A stretch of 64,000 bases of DNA from CAYPPG01 sp964412555 (GTDB taxonomy: Bacteria; Hinthialibacterota; Hinthialibacteria; Hinthialibacterales; Hinthialibacteraceae). The DNA lies in NCBI GenBank assembly GCA_964412555.1, contig CAYPPG010000006.1, positions 124,001 to 188,000 of the forward strand, read 5' to 3'. A program made the position numbers and the translations under genes. Shown in pieces: positions 29,533 through 38,321 of this stretch (its first letter is position 1; each line of letters starts with the position of its first letter). Below the pieces are notes generated by a model, which searched no databases, was not told the origin of the DNA, and was given only the letters and a program-made list of their open reading frames with translations.

Positions 29533-30246
29533 ATGATGGATTTAAAACAAATCGCCGATGCCCTGATCGAGGATATTCAACCGTTACCATTTTCCCACCC
29601 CGTAACCCATATATACAATCCGCTCTTGTATGCTCGAAAATCCTATGATTCTTATATCGATAAGTATGGGAAAAGCCCGAAAGAAGCGCTGCTGTTCGGT
29701 ATGAATCCAGGACCGTGGGGGATGGCGCAGACGGGGATACCGTTTGGAGATGTGACGTTTGTTCGTGATTGGCTGCGAATTGAAGAATCGGTAGGCAAAC
29801 CGGAAAAGGAACATCCCAAACGTCCTATACAAGGATTCGATTGCCCGCGTAGCGAGGTGAGTGGTACAAGAGTGTGGGGATGGGCAAAAGAGACATTTAG
29901 AAGCCCGAAGAAATTTTTCAAGCGCTTTTACATCGCTAATTATTGTCCTCTTTGTTTCATGGAAGAAAGCGGGCGCAACCGCACGCCGGATAAATTGCCG
30001 GTCAGCGAACGCAAACCGCTGCTCGATGCTTGTGATCGAGCCTTACGCTTGATGGTGGAACATCTGCAGCCGAGATATGTCATAGGGTTCGGATTGTTTG
30101 CCGAACAACGGGCTTTGGAAGCTCTGGAAGGAATGAATATCATCATTACGCACATCCCCCATCCCAGCCCCGCAAATCCGGCGGCAAATCAGGGTTGGGC
30201 GAAGTTGGCAACAATGGCTTTGGAAAATTGCGGAATCAAACTATAA
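29533..30246 (+). CDS. SMUG1-like uracil-DNA glycosylase
   Basis: 237-aa base-excision repair enzyme removing uracil (and possibly oxidised pyrimidines) from DNA. The SMUG1 signature is nearly complete: FGMNPGPWGMAQTGIPFG near residues 55-72 (water-activating and uracil-binding loop), GRNRTPDKLP in the middle, and HPSPANPAANQGW near the C-terminus (intercalation loop). SMUG1 is best known from animals and occurs in scattered bacteria such as Geobacter. Two adjacent ATGs (29533, 29536) are possible starts. It stands alone between a palindromic element and an amidohydrolase gene. Confidence 0.9.
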   Translation: MMDLKQIADALIEDIQPLPFSHPVTHIYNPLLYARKSYDSYIDKYGKSPKEALLFGMNPGPWGMAQTGIPFGDVTFVRDWLRIEESVGKPEKEHPKRPIQGFDCPRSEVSGTRVWGWAKETFRSPKKFFKRFYIANYCPLCFMEESGRNRTPDKLPVSERKPLLDACDRALRLMVEHLQPRYVIGFGLFAEQRALEALEGMNIIITHIPHPSPANPAANQGWAKLATMALENCGIKL

Positions 30247-30304
30247 ATGGATTATAGTTATACCCCAACGGAGGCTCAAATTTTTATAAATTTTAGAGGA
30301 CATC

Positions 30305-31747
30305 ATGATGCGAAAAGAAAAAGAAATCACACGGCGAGGAGCGATCAAAAGTGTTGGTGCAGCCGGTGGAGCGGCGGTTCTCGGAACAATGATCTCTTCC
30401 ACCAAAGATGCAGATGCTACGGAAAATAGGGCTTCGGCAACCATACGTCAGCAAATTCAAAGCGCAGTTCAACAAACCCTTCTGATCGATACGCATGAGC
30501 ATTTGATCGAGGAAGAAGAGCGGCTGCACGCCAGCAGCTCGCGCATCAAGAGTAATGACTGGTCTTTTCTACTTTCTCATTATATCAATTCCGACCTGAT
30601 TACGGCCGGAATGCCCGCTTCTTCCATGCAACAGTTTTTTTCCGATGAACTCGATCCCATACAAAAGTGGGATTTGGTAGAACCCTACTGGCCGGCAGTA
30701 AAAAACACCGGTTATGGGCAGGCGGTCGAAATCGCGGTTCGGGAATTGTATGGAGTAGACGGTCTTACTCGCGAGAGCGTTCCTCACATTCAGGAAGGAT
30801 ATATCCGCCGGATTCAACCGGGATTCTATCACGAAATTTTAAACGATATTGCCGGAATTGAATCTTGTCAGGTCAACAGCCTTTCCGCACCATTCAACGA
30901 AACGAAGCTCCCCCTTTTGCTGATGCAAGATATTAGTATCGTAGGGATGCATATCGGGCCGAATATTCAGGAATTTGCGCCGAAAACCGGGATTGAAGTC
31001 AATGGCCTGGATGATTGGCATAAGGTGATCGATTGGTGGTTCGAGCAATACGGCCCCTATGCCGTAGCCGTGAAATCACAAGCGGCATACCGCCGGAATA
31101 TCGATTACGAAGATATCCCTGCTGATCACGCAGCGCCGTTGTTCAAAAAGCGTGTCAGGGGAGAAAACTTGACAAGTGAAGAAAAAAAACGCTTGGAAGA
31201 TCATCTGTTCTGGTATAGTGTTCGCAAAGCAACGGAATGGAAATTACCGGTAAAACTTCATACCGGGTATTATGCCGGACACAATTATATGCCGTTATCG
31301 CGATTGCAGCAGAATCCCGGGGCAATCACCGATCTTTGCCGAATCTCACCGGAAACGAAATTCGTGTTCATGCATATTTGCTATCCGTTTTACGAGGAAC
31401 TGATTTCAGCCGCAAAACACTATACCAATGCGCATATCGACATGTGCTGGTCCTGGATCATCAGTCCTGTCGCCAGTGTCAATTTCCTGAAGCAGTATCT
31501 TGTCACCGCTCCATCAAACAAAGTGCTGACATTTGGCGGTGATTATATTCCCGTTGAGCCTGTTGTCGGCCATGCGGCCATCGCGCGTCAGGGAATTTGT
31601 CTTGCGTTGTCCCAACTTGTCGAAGAAGGGTGGCTGCCGCTGGATCACGCAATGGAACTGATTGAACCGATTATGAATGGAAATGCGCGAAGACTTTTTC
31701 GCTTGGAAGAAAAAACAAAGGCATTACAAAACGCCCCTTGGATATAA
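30305..31747 (+). CDS. Tat-exported amidohydrolase-family protein
   Basis: 480-aa metal-dependent hydrolase of the amidohydrolase-2/uronate-isomerase-like group. The N-terminus contains a twin-arginine-type RRGAIKSVGAAGG leader. The barrel shows LIDTHEHL (first metal motif) near residue 61, KLHTGYYAGH (His) near residue 318, FVFMHICYP and AHIDMCWSW, then FGGDYIPVEP (Asp of strand 8). An AGAGGA RBS precedes ATG 30305/30308. The substrate is unknown; sequence context with sugar-acid genes makes a uronate or lactone substrate possible but unproved. Confidence 0.78.
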   Translation: MMRKEKEITRRGAIKSVGAAGGAAVLGTMISSTKDADATENRASATIRQQIQSAVQQTLLIDTHEHLIEEEERLHASSSRIKSNDWSFLLSHYINSDLITAGMPASSMQQFFSDELDPIQKWDLVEPYWPAVKNTGYGQAVEIAVRELYGVDGLTRESVPHIQEGYIRRIQPGFYHEILNDIAGIESCQVNSLSAPFNETKLPLLLMQDISIVGMHIGPNIQEFAPKTGIEVNGLDDWHKVIDWWFEQYGPYAVAVKSQAAYRRNIDYEDIPADHAAPLFKKRVRGENLTSEEKKRLEDHLFWYSVRKATEWKLPVKLHTGYYAGHNYMPLSRLQQNPGAITDLCRISPETKFVFMHICYPFYEELISAAKHYTNAHIDMCWSWIISPVASVNFLKQYLVTAPSNKVLTFGGDYIPVEPVVGHAAIARQGICLALSQLVEEGWLPLDHAMELIEPIMNGNARRLFRLEEKTKALQNAPWI

Positions 31748-31766
31748 GCCACTGATTCTACTCTAG

Positions 31767-32537
31767 TTACGATTGAGTACGGCTGATTTCATCTTCAAGA
31801 ATAATTCGAACCAATTTCAACTCCAAAACTTGAGATCCGATCTTGAGCCCCGCCCGTTTGATAGCCGCTACATTGATTTCAAAGCGGATCGTGTTTTTTT
31901 CTTGAAAAAAGTTGATACATCCCCCCGCTTCCCCAAATCCCTCAAAGTCACCGACCGTTAAAATCGGCGCTCCTTGAAGTTGTTTTAAAATTTCATCGAC
32001 TCGTTCCTTCTCCGATTCACTAATAAAAAGAATATGACAGGGGTCTTTTCGATCAATTTCTTGGATTCGCTTCAGCACGATTTCCCTGCCACGGACGGTG
32101 TTGTCTCCAATAGTCTTTTCAAAAGACGATCCGAAGGGATCATCGCCCAGGATGTGTACTATGATCGGAGATTTTTCATTTTCAAACCGGTCATCCGGCC
32201 AATCGATGAAAAATGCGAGTTTATAGAGCAGAGCGGTTTTAATTTCGTATTCATTGTAGATAACGTTTTGTTGGGCATATCCGGAAGAAAGTATGAAATG
32301 AAAGTGGAGGACAATCAAAAATAACACCCACTTTTTTAACTTGCTGGATACCAACGACAAGAATAGACCACCAGGTAAGAACAGATCACCGGGTAGCAAG
32401 GGCAAGCGTAACCTCCCCTTGCGGAAAAGAACATACAGGAAATTGACTTGCTTGTTCGACAGGTATGGCGTTCCGTTCCCTGATTCTCGAAAGAACGGTT
32501 TTATAAACCAAAAGACAAAAAAGTACCAACACTTCAT
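31767..32537 (-). CDS. yfiR: YfiR-family periplasmic regulator
   Basis: YfiR/DUF4154-family protein. The mature region shows the full family pattern: NEYEIKTALLYKLAFFIDWP, IVHILGDDPFG, GREIVLKRI, CHILFISESE, ILTVGDFEGFGEAGG, then IRFEINVAAIKRAGLKIGSQVLEL. YfiR proteins are periplasmic repressors that control diguanylate cyclases or two-component systems. The start is uncertain: an ATG at 32537 overlaps the TonB-receptor stop (TGATG), but a signal peptide (KKWVLFLIVLHFHF up to GYAQ) begins about 70 codons later and could use an internal TTG. The intervening LPGDLFLPGG segment is odd for a leader. It is the last gene of a two-gene operon with the receptor. Confidence 0.8.
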   Translation of the reverse strand: MKCWYFFVFWFIKPFFRESGNGTPYLSNKQVNFLYVLFRKGRLRLPLLPGDLFLPGGLFLSLVSSKLKKWVLFLIVLHFHFILSSGYAQQNVIYNEYEIKTALLYKLAFFIDWPDDRFENEKSPIIVHILGDDPFGSSFEKTIGDNTVRGREIVLKRIQEIDRKDPCHILFISESEKERVDEILKQLQGAPILTVGDFEGFGEAGGCINFFQEKNTIRFEINVAAIKRAGLKIGSQVLELKLVRIILEDEISRTQS

Positions 32538-34624
32538 CAAAATCGCCATGTCACCTTCGCGTATATATTCCATTCCGTTTCCGTCGGAAGAGTCTGTATG
32601 TATGTTGGATTTCCGAATTCGGGGTGTTGTTTATCAAGAATGTTTTGAAATCCGAATGATACTTCCAAATTTTCTCGTGGTGTCCACCCCAATCTTGTAT
32701 CCAAAGTCAAGTAAGCTGGTATATTCATAGTGGGTAGAGTGTCAACATAACGAAACCATAAATCCCATTCCACATTTTTGGCCAAGTCGAAAGAGGATCG
32801 CAGGGAATACTGGTTGTGGGGACTATCTCCTTCGGCATCTTCAAAGAGAATATCACCGCTACTGTTGTCCACATGCAACTGCATTTGTAGAAAAGTATAA
32901 GCCAATTGGAGTTTCCACCAGTCGAAAGGTGTGTAATCGATCGTCGTCTCCACCCCATAGGTTTCGCTGTCGCCTTTGTTGTCTCCGGTTACGGTCAGCA
33001 ACAACTGCCCAGGAGAGGGAGAAAGTAGCATTCCAGGTTCACCCGTGATGAGGTTGTCATATATATTGAAAAATGTTGCTATATCTAGGAATAGTTGATC
33101 CGTCATTAAAAAACGGTAGCCAAACTCCGAAGCGATCAGTTCTTCGGAGTCGATATCCCGATCTCCAAGCACTTCCATCGTAATTGGCAATGGAAACGGA
33201 TTCCTGGGTTCTGTAGGGGATACATATAGGATGTTCGTAATATCGTGATTCGCGCGTGTCGGTACACGAACGGTGCGTGATATCGAAGTCCAAAAGATAT
33301 GACGCTCATGAGGTGTCCAAAGCAACCGGGCGTTCGGCTGCATTTCGAAGCCGGTATAGTCGTTGTGGCTGAAATTGGAACCAAGCATGAATCGAAGTTG
33401 ATCTTCGATGAGATCGTATTCATGATGGACGAATAAGTTAATAAGGTGATCGTCCCGAGAGGATGGTTCAAAATAAGTTTGGGGTGTGCCTTCTAAATCA
33501 TCACTTGAAAAACGGTAATCGATACCATAGACAAATTCATTCCGGTCATTGAAATTGATTTGTTGCTTGAAGTCGAAATCAAAAATATGACGTTGTCCGG
33601 ATAAGATGCTCAAATCTCGTTTCGCCCAGTCATAATACATTTGGAGAATGGAATTTGAGTTATTGGAGTATGTGTGATTCCAACGTGTTAGAATATTGGC
33701 GCCTTGTATATCATTTTCTACTGCATTTACCTCATAATAAGGAGGAGAAGGGAGAGTCAAGAGATTATGCGAACCCACTTCTCCATTATACAGGTTTCCT
33801 TGAATGGTAAGAATATCCGAGTCGGATTGTTCCCAATCGACTCGAAATCCGCTGTGGGTCAAATCCCAATTATCTTCTGTATCATGACCTTCAGAATCGG
33901 TGAAATCATCTCTCTGCGAATATTTTGCAAAGAATCGGTAAAAGACATTTTCGCCCCATTCTCCTCCGTATCGAAAACTACCAATCCCTTCCTCTTTCCC
34001 AACTTGAGTGGACACAAGCCCCCCTTGAGTGTCTTTGGCACTTTTCAAGATGATGTTGATCACTCCATTGACAGCATTGGAATCCCAGTAGGCTGCTCCC
34101 GGCCCACGGATCACTTCAATGCGTTCGATATCTTCAAGAATCACATCTTGTACATCCCAAAAAACACCGGAAAAAGTCGGAACAAACTCGGAACGTCCAT
34201 CAATCAGAACGAGAAATTTACTGACGTTGTAATCATTAAATCCTCGGGAGGATATTGCCCATTTATTCGCATCGATGCGCGCGACTTGCAATCCCGGAAC
34301 CATACGCAACGCTTCGGGAATCGACGTGACGCCGGAACGGCGAATGTCTTCTTGGGTGATAACAAAGACGGCAGCGGCAGAATCGGAAAGTTTTTGAGTC
34401 TTTTTGGCGACCGTTGTCACCTCGATATTCATGAGTTCTTCCAAACTCATTTGGGTGAGATCTATGATAGGTGGTTGCTCTCTATTCTGAGATAATGCGA
34501 ATAAAAATTGATTGATTGTTGCCATGAACAGGAACAACAATCCCGCTCTCCTCACCCAAAGCGGTGCGGCAGATACGTCCGAGGCGAGAGACCGGAAAGA
34601 ATTAAGAGCAAATAAGAAAATCAT
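32537..34624 (-). CDS. TonB-dependent receptor
   Basis: 695-aa outer-membrane receptor. After the signal region come DLTQMSLEELMNIEVTTVAKK (the N-terminal motif of a receptor class usually found with YfiR) and a plug domain with AVFVITQEDIRRSG, ALRMVPGLQVARID, SSRGFND, LVLIDGRSEF and IERIEVIRGPGAAYWDSNAVNGVINI. The remainder alternates aromatic-ended beta strands and ends in WRF, a proper beta-barrel terminus. The ligand cannot be told. The stop overlaps the putative YfiR start, so the pair is probably coupled and may form a sensing unit. Confidence 0.9.
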   Translation of the reverse strand: MIFLFALNSFRSLASDVSAAPLWVRRAGLLFLFMATINQFLFALSQNREQPPIIDLTQMSLEELMNIEVTTVAKKTQKLSDSAAAVFVITQEDIRRSGVTSIPEALRMVPGLQVARIDANKWAISSRGFNDYNVSKFLVLIDGRSEFVPTFSGVFWDVQDVILEDIERIEVIRGPGAAYWDSNAVNGVINIILKSAKDTQGGLVSTQVGKEEGIGSFRYGGEWGENVFYRFFAKYSQRDDFTDSEGHDTEDNWDLTHSGFRVDWEQSDSDILTIQGNLYNGEVGSHNLLTLPSPPYYEVNAVENDIQGANILTRWNHTYSNNSNSILQMYYDWAKRDLSILSGQRHIFDFDFKQQINFNDRNEFVYGIDYRFSSDDLEGTPQTYFEPSSRDDHLINLFVHHEYDLIEDQLRFMLGSNFSHNDYTGFEMQPNARLLWTPHERHIFWTSISRTVRVPTRANHDITNILYVSPTEPRNPFPLPITMEVLGDRDIDSEELIASEFGYRFLMTDQLFLDIATFFNIYDNLITGEPGMLLSPSPGQLLLTVTGDNKGDSETYGVETTIDYTPFDWWKLQLAYTFLQMQLHVDNSSGDILFEDAEGDSPHNQYSLRSSFDLAKNVEWDLWFRYVDTLPTMNIPAYLTLDTRLGWTPRENLEVSFGFQNILDKQHPEFGNPTYIQTLPTETEWNIYAKVTWRF

Positions 34625-34900
34625 AGAAGTAATTCAAAATGCTCATGCCAATTCAAGCAGCGAAAGAAAATGAACTGCAATTCAGCGTATTGCTTTAACA
34701 TTCTCCCGCTTCATAGTATCTTAACAATACAATATTCTTGGAAATTATCAAACCAAACAAGCAAAAAAAACAAGGAGGGTGTTGAATAGTCACGAATTCA
34801 ATCCCCCATCATTATGAATTGTTTTGATCCGAATCCGGCAAGAAAAAGCCTTGCCTTCTTATAGAATCCGATTATACTTTTTATTGTCAAGTTCCTTTGC
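34625..34900. other. Divergent intergenic region between TonB receptor and ylxM
   Basis: 276 bp between divergently transcribed genes. It contains a sigma-70-like promoter toward ylxM (34851-34878). On the minus strand a weak hairpin (TTGAAT/ATTCAA at 34782-34801) is followed by eight T (complement of 34763-34770), which could be an attenuator in the receptor leader. No riboswitch consensus was recognised. Confidence 0.4.
34851..34878 (+). promoter_or_regulatory. Candidate sigma-70 promoter of the ylxM-ffh-ribosomal operon
   Basis: TTGCCT (34851-34856), a 16-bp spacer and TATACT (34873-34878) lie 22 bp before the ylxM start. The position fits a promoter for the whole operon. Confidence 0.5.
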
Positions 34901-35305
34901 ATGACACACAAAATGGAATCTTTGAAAGAAAAACAAAATATCGGATGTTTATTGGATGTCTATGGCGCATTGCTCACCACACGGCAGCGTTATTTTTTTG
35001 ATCTTCACTACAATGAAGATTTGTCGTTGGGTGAAATTGCCGAAATGGAGAATATCTCCAGGCAAGCGGTTCATGATACCATCCAGCAGGGAAAAAAATC
35101 GTTGATTCGATTCGAAGAAGCCCTGCATTTGCTGAGGAATGGAACTGAGACACATGTTCCACAAAGCCATAACGAGAACCTCCAATCCATCAAAACGCTG
35201 ATTCTGGATATTTCGCGCATGGTGAAAGACGATATTATTTACGATACGGCACAATTAAGGCGAAAAGTGGCGGAACTGAGAAAACAAGTTGGAATGGGAG
35301 AGTAG
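34901..35305 (+). CDS. ylxM: YlxM/p13-like SRP-associated DNA-binding protein
   Basis: 134-aa protein of the UPF0122/YlxM family. The N-terminal ~65 residues form a sigma-region-4-like helix-turn-helix: TTRQRYFFDLHYNEDLSLGEIAEMENISRQAVHDTIQQG. The C-terminal half is a charged helix. YlxM is almost always encoded directly upstream of ffh, as here (6-bp gap), and is thought to modulate SRP. ATG 34901 gives MTHKMESLKEKQ; the ATG at 34913 is an alternative start. Confidence 0.9.
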   Translation: MTHKMESLKEKQNIGCLLDVYGALLTTRQRYFFDLHYNEDLSLGEIAEMENISRQAVHDTIQQGKKSLIRFEEALHLLRNGTETHVPQSHNENLQSIKTLILDISRMVKDDIIYDTAQLRRKVAELRKQVGMGE

Positions 35306-35311
35306 AAGAGT

Positions 35312-36700
35312 ATGTTTGAAAATCTGCAAAGTCGATTTCAAGGCATTTTTCGTGGCTTGACAGGAAAATCCCGTATTAGCGAGAAAGCCATCAAAGAAGC
35401 GTTGCGGGAAGTGCGCCTGGCATTTCTCGAAGCGGATGTGAATTATAAAGCGACAAAAGAATTCTGCAAAAAGATCGAAGAACGGGCATTGGGCGCGGAA
35501 GTGCTTGAAAGCCTGACTCCCGGCCAGCAGGTCATCAAGATTGTTCATGAAGCCATGGTCGAGTTACTCGGCGAAAAGGAAGGGATTCTCGAGCTTCCTT
35601 CCGGTGAGGCTCGAATCATGCTGGTGGGGCTGCAAGGCTCCGGTAAAACGACCACAGCGGCAAAATTGGCGAAAAAATTAGAGGGGCAAAATCGGAAACC
35701 CATGCTTTGCGCTGGCGACATCTACCGTCCCGCCGCGATCCAACAACTTGAAGTCGTAGGACAAAAAGCCAATGTTCCGGTTTTCCAGATGGGCACGGAT
35801 GCCGATCCGGTGGACATCGCGAAACAGGGATCGAAAAAGGCGCGAAAAGAAGGATGCGATACGGTTATCCTCGATACCGCCGGCCGCCTGCACATCGACG
35901 ATGAAATGATGGAAGAAGTGAAACGGATCAAAAAATCATGGAAACCGACTCACATTCTTCTCGTTGTCGATTCGATGGTCGGTCAAGACGCCGTCAATCA
36001 AGCTCAGCATTTCAACGAAGGACTGGATGTCTCCGGGACAATCCTGACCAAACTCGATAGCGATACCCGCGGCGGTGCCGCAATTTCTATCCGTTACGTC
36101 ACCGGCAAACCGATCTATTTTGCCGGTACGGGAGAAAAACTGGAAGATTTCGACCTTTTCTATCCGGAACGGATGGCCTCCCGCATTTTGGGAATGGGCG
36201 ATGTCTTGACTTTGATCGAAAAAGCGCAGTCCACGATCGACCAACAACAAGCGCTCGATCTGCAACAGAAAATTCTCGATCAAACATTCACACTGGATGA
36301 CTTTTTGTCTCAAATCCGCAATGTGAAAAAGATGGGAGGTTTGGGAAGTATGATGTCTCTTCTCCCTGGCATGGGAGCGGCGGAATCCATGAAAGATGTC
36401 AATCTTTCCGATGATGAGATGAAATTCGTGGAAGCCATCATTCTTTCCATGACTCCGGATGAAAGAGCGTACCCGAATATTATCGGTGGCAGCCGGAAAC
36501 GCAGAATCGCGACTGGAAGCGGAACGTCCATGCAGGAAGTCAATCGGCTGTTGAAGCAATTTGCGCAAACGAAACAGATGATGAGCATGATGGCGGGCGG
36601 TGGAATGAAAAAGAAAAAAGGCAAAGGCAAGAAGTCGAAGATGTCGAAAAAAATGATGAAAAAAATGCAAAAAATGCAGGGGATGTTCCCCGGTATGTAA
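35312..36700 (+). CDS. ffh: Signal recognition particle protein Ffh (SRP54)
   Basis: 462-aa GTPase that binds 4.5S/6S RNA and targets nascent membrane proteins to FtsY. The N domain is followed by the G domain with GLQGSGKTTTAAKLAKKL (G1), GDIYRPAAIQQL, DTAGRLHIDDEMM (G3), and TKLDSDTRGGAA (G4). The M domain from about residue 300 is methionine-rich with the RNA-binding GSRKRRIATGSGTSMQEVN motif and ends in a KMMKKMQKMQG-type tail. Length and order are standard. Confidence 0.97.
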   Translation: MFENLQSRFQGIFRGLTGKSRISEKAIKEALREVRLAFLEADVNYKATKEFCKKIEERALGAEVLESLTPGQQVIKIVHEAMVELLGEKEGILELPSGEARIMLVGLQGSGKTTTAAKLAKKLEGQNRKPMLCAGDIYRPAAIQQLEVVGQKANVPVFQMGTDADPVDIAKQGSKKARKEGCDTVILDTAGRLHIDDEMMEEVKRIKKSWKPTHILLVVDSMVGQDAVNQAQHFNEGLDVSGTILTKLDSDTRGGAAISIRYVTGKPIYFAGTGEKLEDFDLFYPERMASRILGMGDVLTLIEKAQSTIDQQQALDLQQKILDQTFTLDDFLSQIRNVKKMGGLGSMMSLLPGMGAAESMKDVNLSDDEMKFVEAIILSMTPDERAYPNIIGGSRKRRIATGSGTSMQEVNRLLKQFAQTKQMMSMMAGGGMKKKKGKGKKSKMSKKMMKKMQKMQGMFPGM

Positions 36701-36740
36701 ATATAACCAAACATTGGGCATGACCCGATGATTCACCGTT

Positions 36741-36746
36741 AGGAGG
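36741..36746 (+). promoter_or_regulatory. Strong ribosome-binding site of rpsP
   Basis: A perfect AGGAGG sits 5 nt before ATG 36752 and fixes the rpsP start. Confidence 0.85.
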
Positions 36747-36751
36747 TATGA

Positions 36752-37201
36752 ATGGCTCTAAAAATTCGACTCAAAAGGATGGGGAACAAGAATCGACCCT
36801 TTTACCGGTTGGTCGTTCAGGATTCTCGCTGGCGCCGGGATGGGAAAACCATTGAAGACATCGGTTGGTACGATCCGGTAAAAAATCCATGCCAAAAATC
36901 ATTCAGAGAAAAAGAAATCTATAAGTGGTTGGAACGCGGAGTCCAGTTGACCGAGACCGCCCGATCCCTTTTGAAAAATGAGGGAATCCTGGAAAAATAC
37001 CGCACCGGTGCTTATAAAAACCTCGAGACCGAAGAGGCGGAAGAAGCACCTGTTACCGCTCCGGCCATGGAAGAACCACTTGCCGCTTCATCTGAGCCTG
37101 TGCAGGAAGAAATACAGGAACCGCAAGCGGAGGAACAACCACAAGTGGAATCGACTTCTCCCGCCGAAGAAGAAGCGCCGGTCGAAGAAAAATCGGAATA
37201 A
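36752..37201 (+). CDS. rpsP: 30S ribosomal protein S16 with long acidic C-terminal tail
   Basis: 149-aa S16. The core (residues 1-~85: ALKIRLKRMGNKNRPFYRLVV, DSRWRRDGKTIEDIGWYDP, KWLERGVQLTETARSLLKNEG) is canonical. Residues ~93-149 form an extra tail made almost only of Glu, Pro, Ala and Gln (EAPVTAPAMEEP and similar), roughly 55-60 residues beyond usual S16 length. The tail is intact and in frame, so it is likely translated. It lies between ffh and khpA in the conserved order. Confidence 0.95.
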   Translation: MALKIRLKRMGNKNRPFYRLVVQDSRWRRDGKTIEDIGWYDPVKNPCQKSFREKEIYKWLERGVQLTETARSLLKNEGILEKYRTGAYKNLETEEAEEAPVTAPAMEEPLAASSEPVQEEIQEPQAEEQPQVESTSPAEEEAPVEEKSE

Positions 37202-37252
37202 CGAATTTGTATAAAAACATAGGATCAATTCAAAAGCAAATTGGAATGGACG

Positions 37253-37507
37253 ATGGAAGATAAATCGATACATAGCTTATTGACATATATAACCAAATCA
37301 CTCGTAAAGAATCCGGATGATGTGATCGTCTCGGAAAATGTCACAGATGACGGTATTCTCGAATACACGTTGAACGTAAATCCCGACGATATGGGTAGAG
37401 TTATCGGCCGGAATGGAAAAACCGCCCGTGCTGTCCGTCTACTGATTTCCGCAAAAGCCTTGCAGGAAAACAAGAAAACCCATGTCGAGATCGCGGAAGA
37501 AAACTGA
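37253..37507 (+). CDS. khpA: KH-domain RNA-binding protein KhpA (YlqC)
   Basis: 84-aa single KH domain with the core GRVIGRNGKTARAVRLLISA containing the RNA-binding GxxG loop. It occurs, as in many bacteria, between rpsP and rimM. KhpA usually pairs with KhpB/Jag in RNA regulation and cell elongation. ATG 37253 is preferred; the open frame extends to a TTG at 37241. Confidence 0.88.
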   Translation: MEDKSIHSLLTYITKSLVKNPDDVIVSENVTDDGILEYTLNVNPDDMGRVIGRNGKTARAVRLLISAKALQENKKTHVEIAEEN

Positions 37508-37541
37508 TAAAACAAGAGCGGAAAGAAATAGTCTTTTTTTT

Positions 37542-37746
37542 CTGCCACCCTTTCAGGGTTGAATTTTACGATTTATATCCTTTACCAGGGGCGTTGCCCA
37601 CTGGCTATCTTCTTTAACCCCGTTGGGGTATGGTTATCTGCAATTTTGGAAGATTCCCGCCCTGGAGGGGTGACAGAGGATAGACAGCGGGCATCGCCCC
37701 TGGAGACAAAAAACAAATTTAAAAGATCACCCTGAAGGGGTGGCAG
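37542..37746. repeat. 205-bp nested-palindrome (MITE-like) element inside the ribosomal operon
   Basis: The ends are 19-bp inverted repeats matching at 17 positions: CTGCCACCCTTTCAGGGTT (37542-37560) and CACCCTGAAGGGGTGGCAG (37728-37746). Inside is a second inverted pair, CCAGGGGCGTTGCCCACT (from ~37586) with AGCGGGCATCGCCCCTGG (~37686-37702), then GCTATC/GATAG and a central AACCCCGTTGGGGT hairpin. No ORF spans it. CTGCCACCCCTTCAGGGTG-type words recur in intergenic repeats of several environmental phyla as far as I recall. It separates khpA from rimM within a transcription unit, so its RNA would fold into a long hairpin. Confidence 0.75.
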
Positions 37747-37767
37747 AAGACTTCCAGTAAATCCACT

Positions 37768-38301
37768 ATGGTCATTCGACGAAAAAAAGAAACGATCCGC
37801 GAAGATCGTATATATCTTGGGAAAATAACGAAACCACACTCATTGCACGGAGAAGTGAAATTTCATGCTTTTCAATGTGATCCTTGGATTTTGGAATATT
37901 TCGGCACGGTCCATAACGAAAATAACGGTGGAATTCTCGAAGTCGAATATGTTCGTGGATCGGTCAAAAACCCGATCGTAAAGTTCAAAGGTTGCGAAAA
38001 TCGGAACGCCTCGGAAGAACTTACCGGTTCTATTCTATGGATTGAAGAAAATAAACTGCCTGAATTGGAAGAAAATACCTTCTATGAGTCGGATATTCTC
38101 TTTGCGCAAGTCGAAACCATACAAGGTGAGAGTTTAGGCCGAGTCGAAGAAATAATCGAAACGGGAGAGTGTGATGTTCTCGTCATTCGAAACGAACAAG
38201 GAAACGAGCACCTCTTACCTGCATCATTGGAAGTCGTCAAGGAATTTCGAAAAGAAGAATCACTGATCATCGTTGAACCTCTTCTTGAAGAGTTGGATTA
38301 A
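37768..38301 (+). CDS. rimM: Ribosome maturation factor RimM
   Basis: 177-aa 16S rRNA processing protein that binds S19 in the maturing 30S subunit. The N-terminal domain has YLGKITKPHSLHGEVKF and the C-terminal PRC-barrel has SDILFAQVETIQGESLGRVEEI, then HLLPASLEVVKEF and IIVEPLLEEL. Length and position just before trmD are typical. Confidence 0.93.
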   Translation: MVIRRKKETIREDRIYLGKITKPHSLHGEVKFHAFQCDPWILEYFGTVHNENNGGILEVEYVRGSVKNPIVKFKGCENRNASEELTGSILWIEENKLPELEENTFYESDILFAQVETIQGESLGRVEEIIETGECDVLVIRNEQGNEHLLPASLEVVKEFRKEESLIIVEPLLEELD

Positions 38302-38321
38302 ACAAACGGCACTTCAGATTT

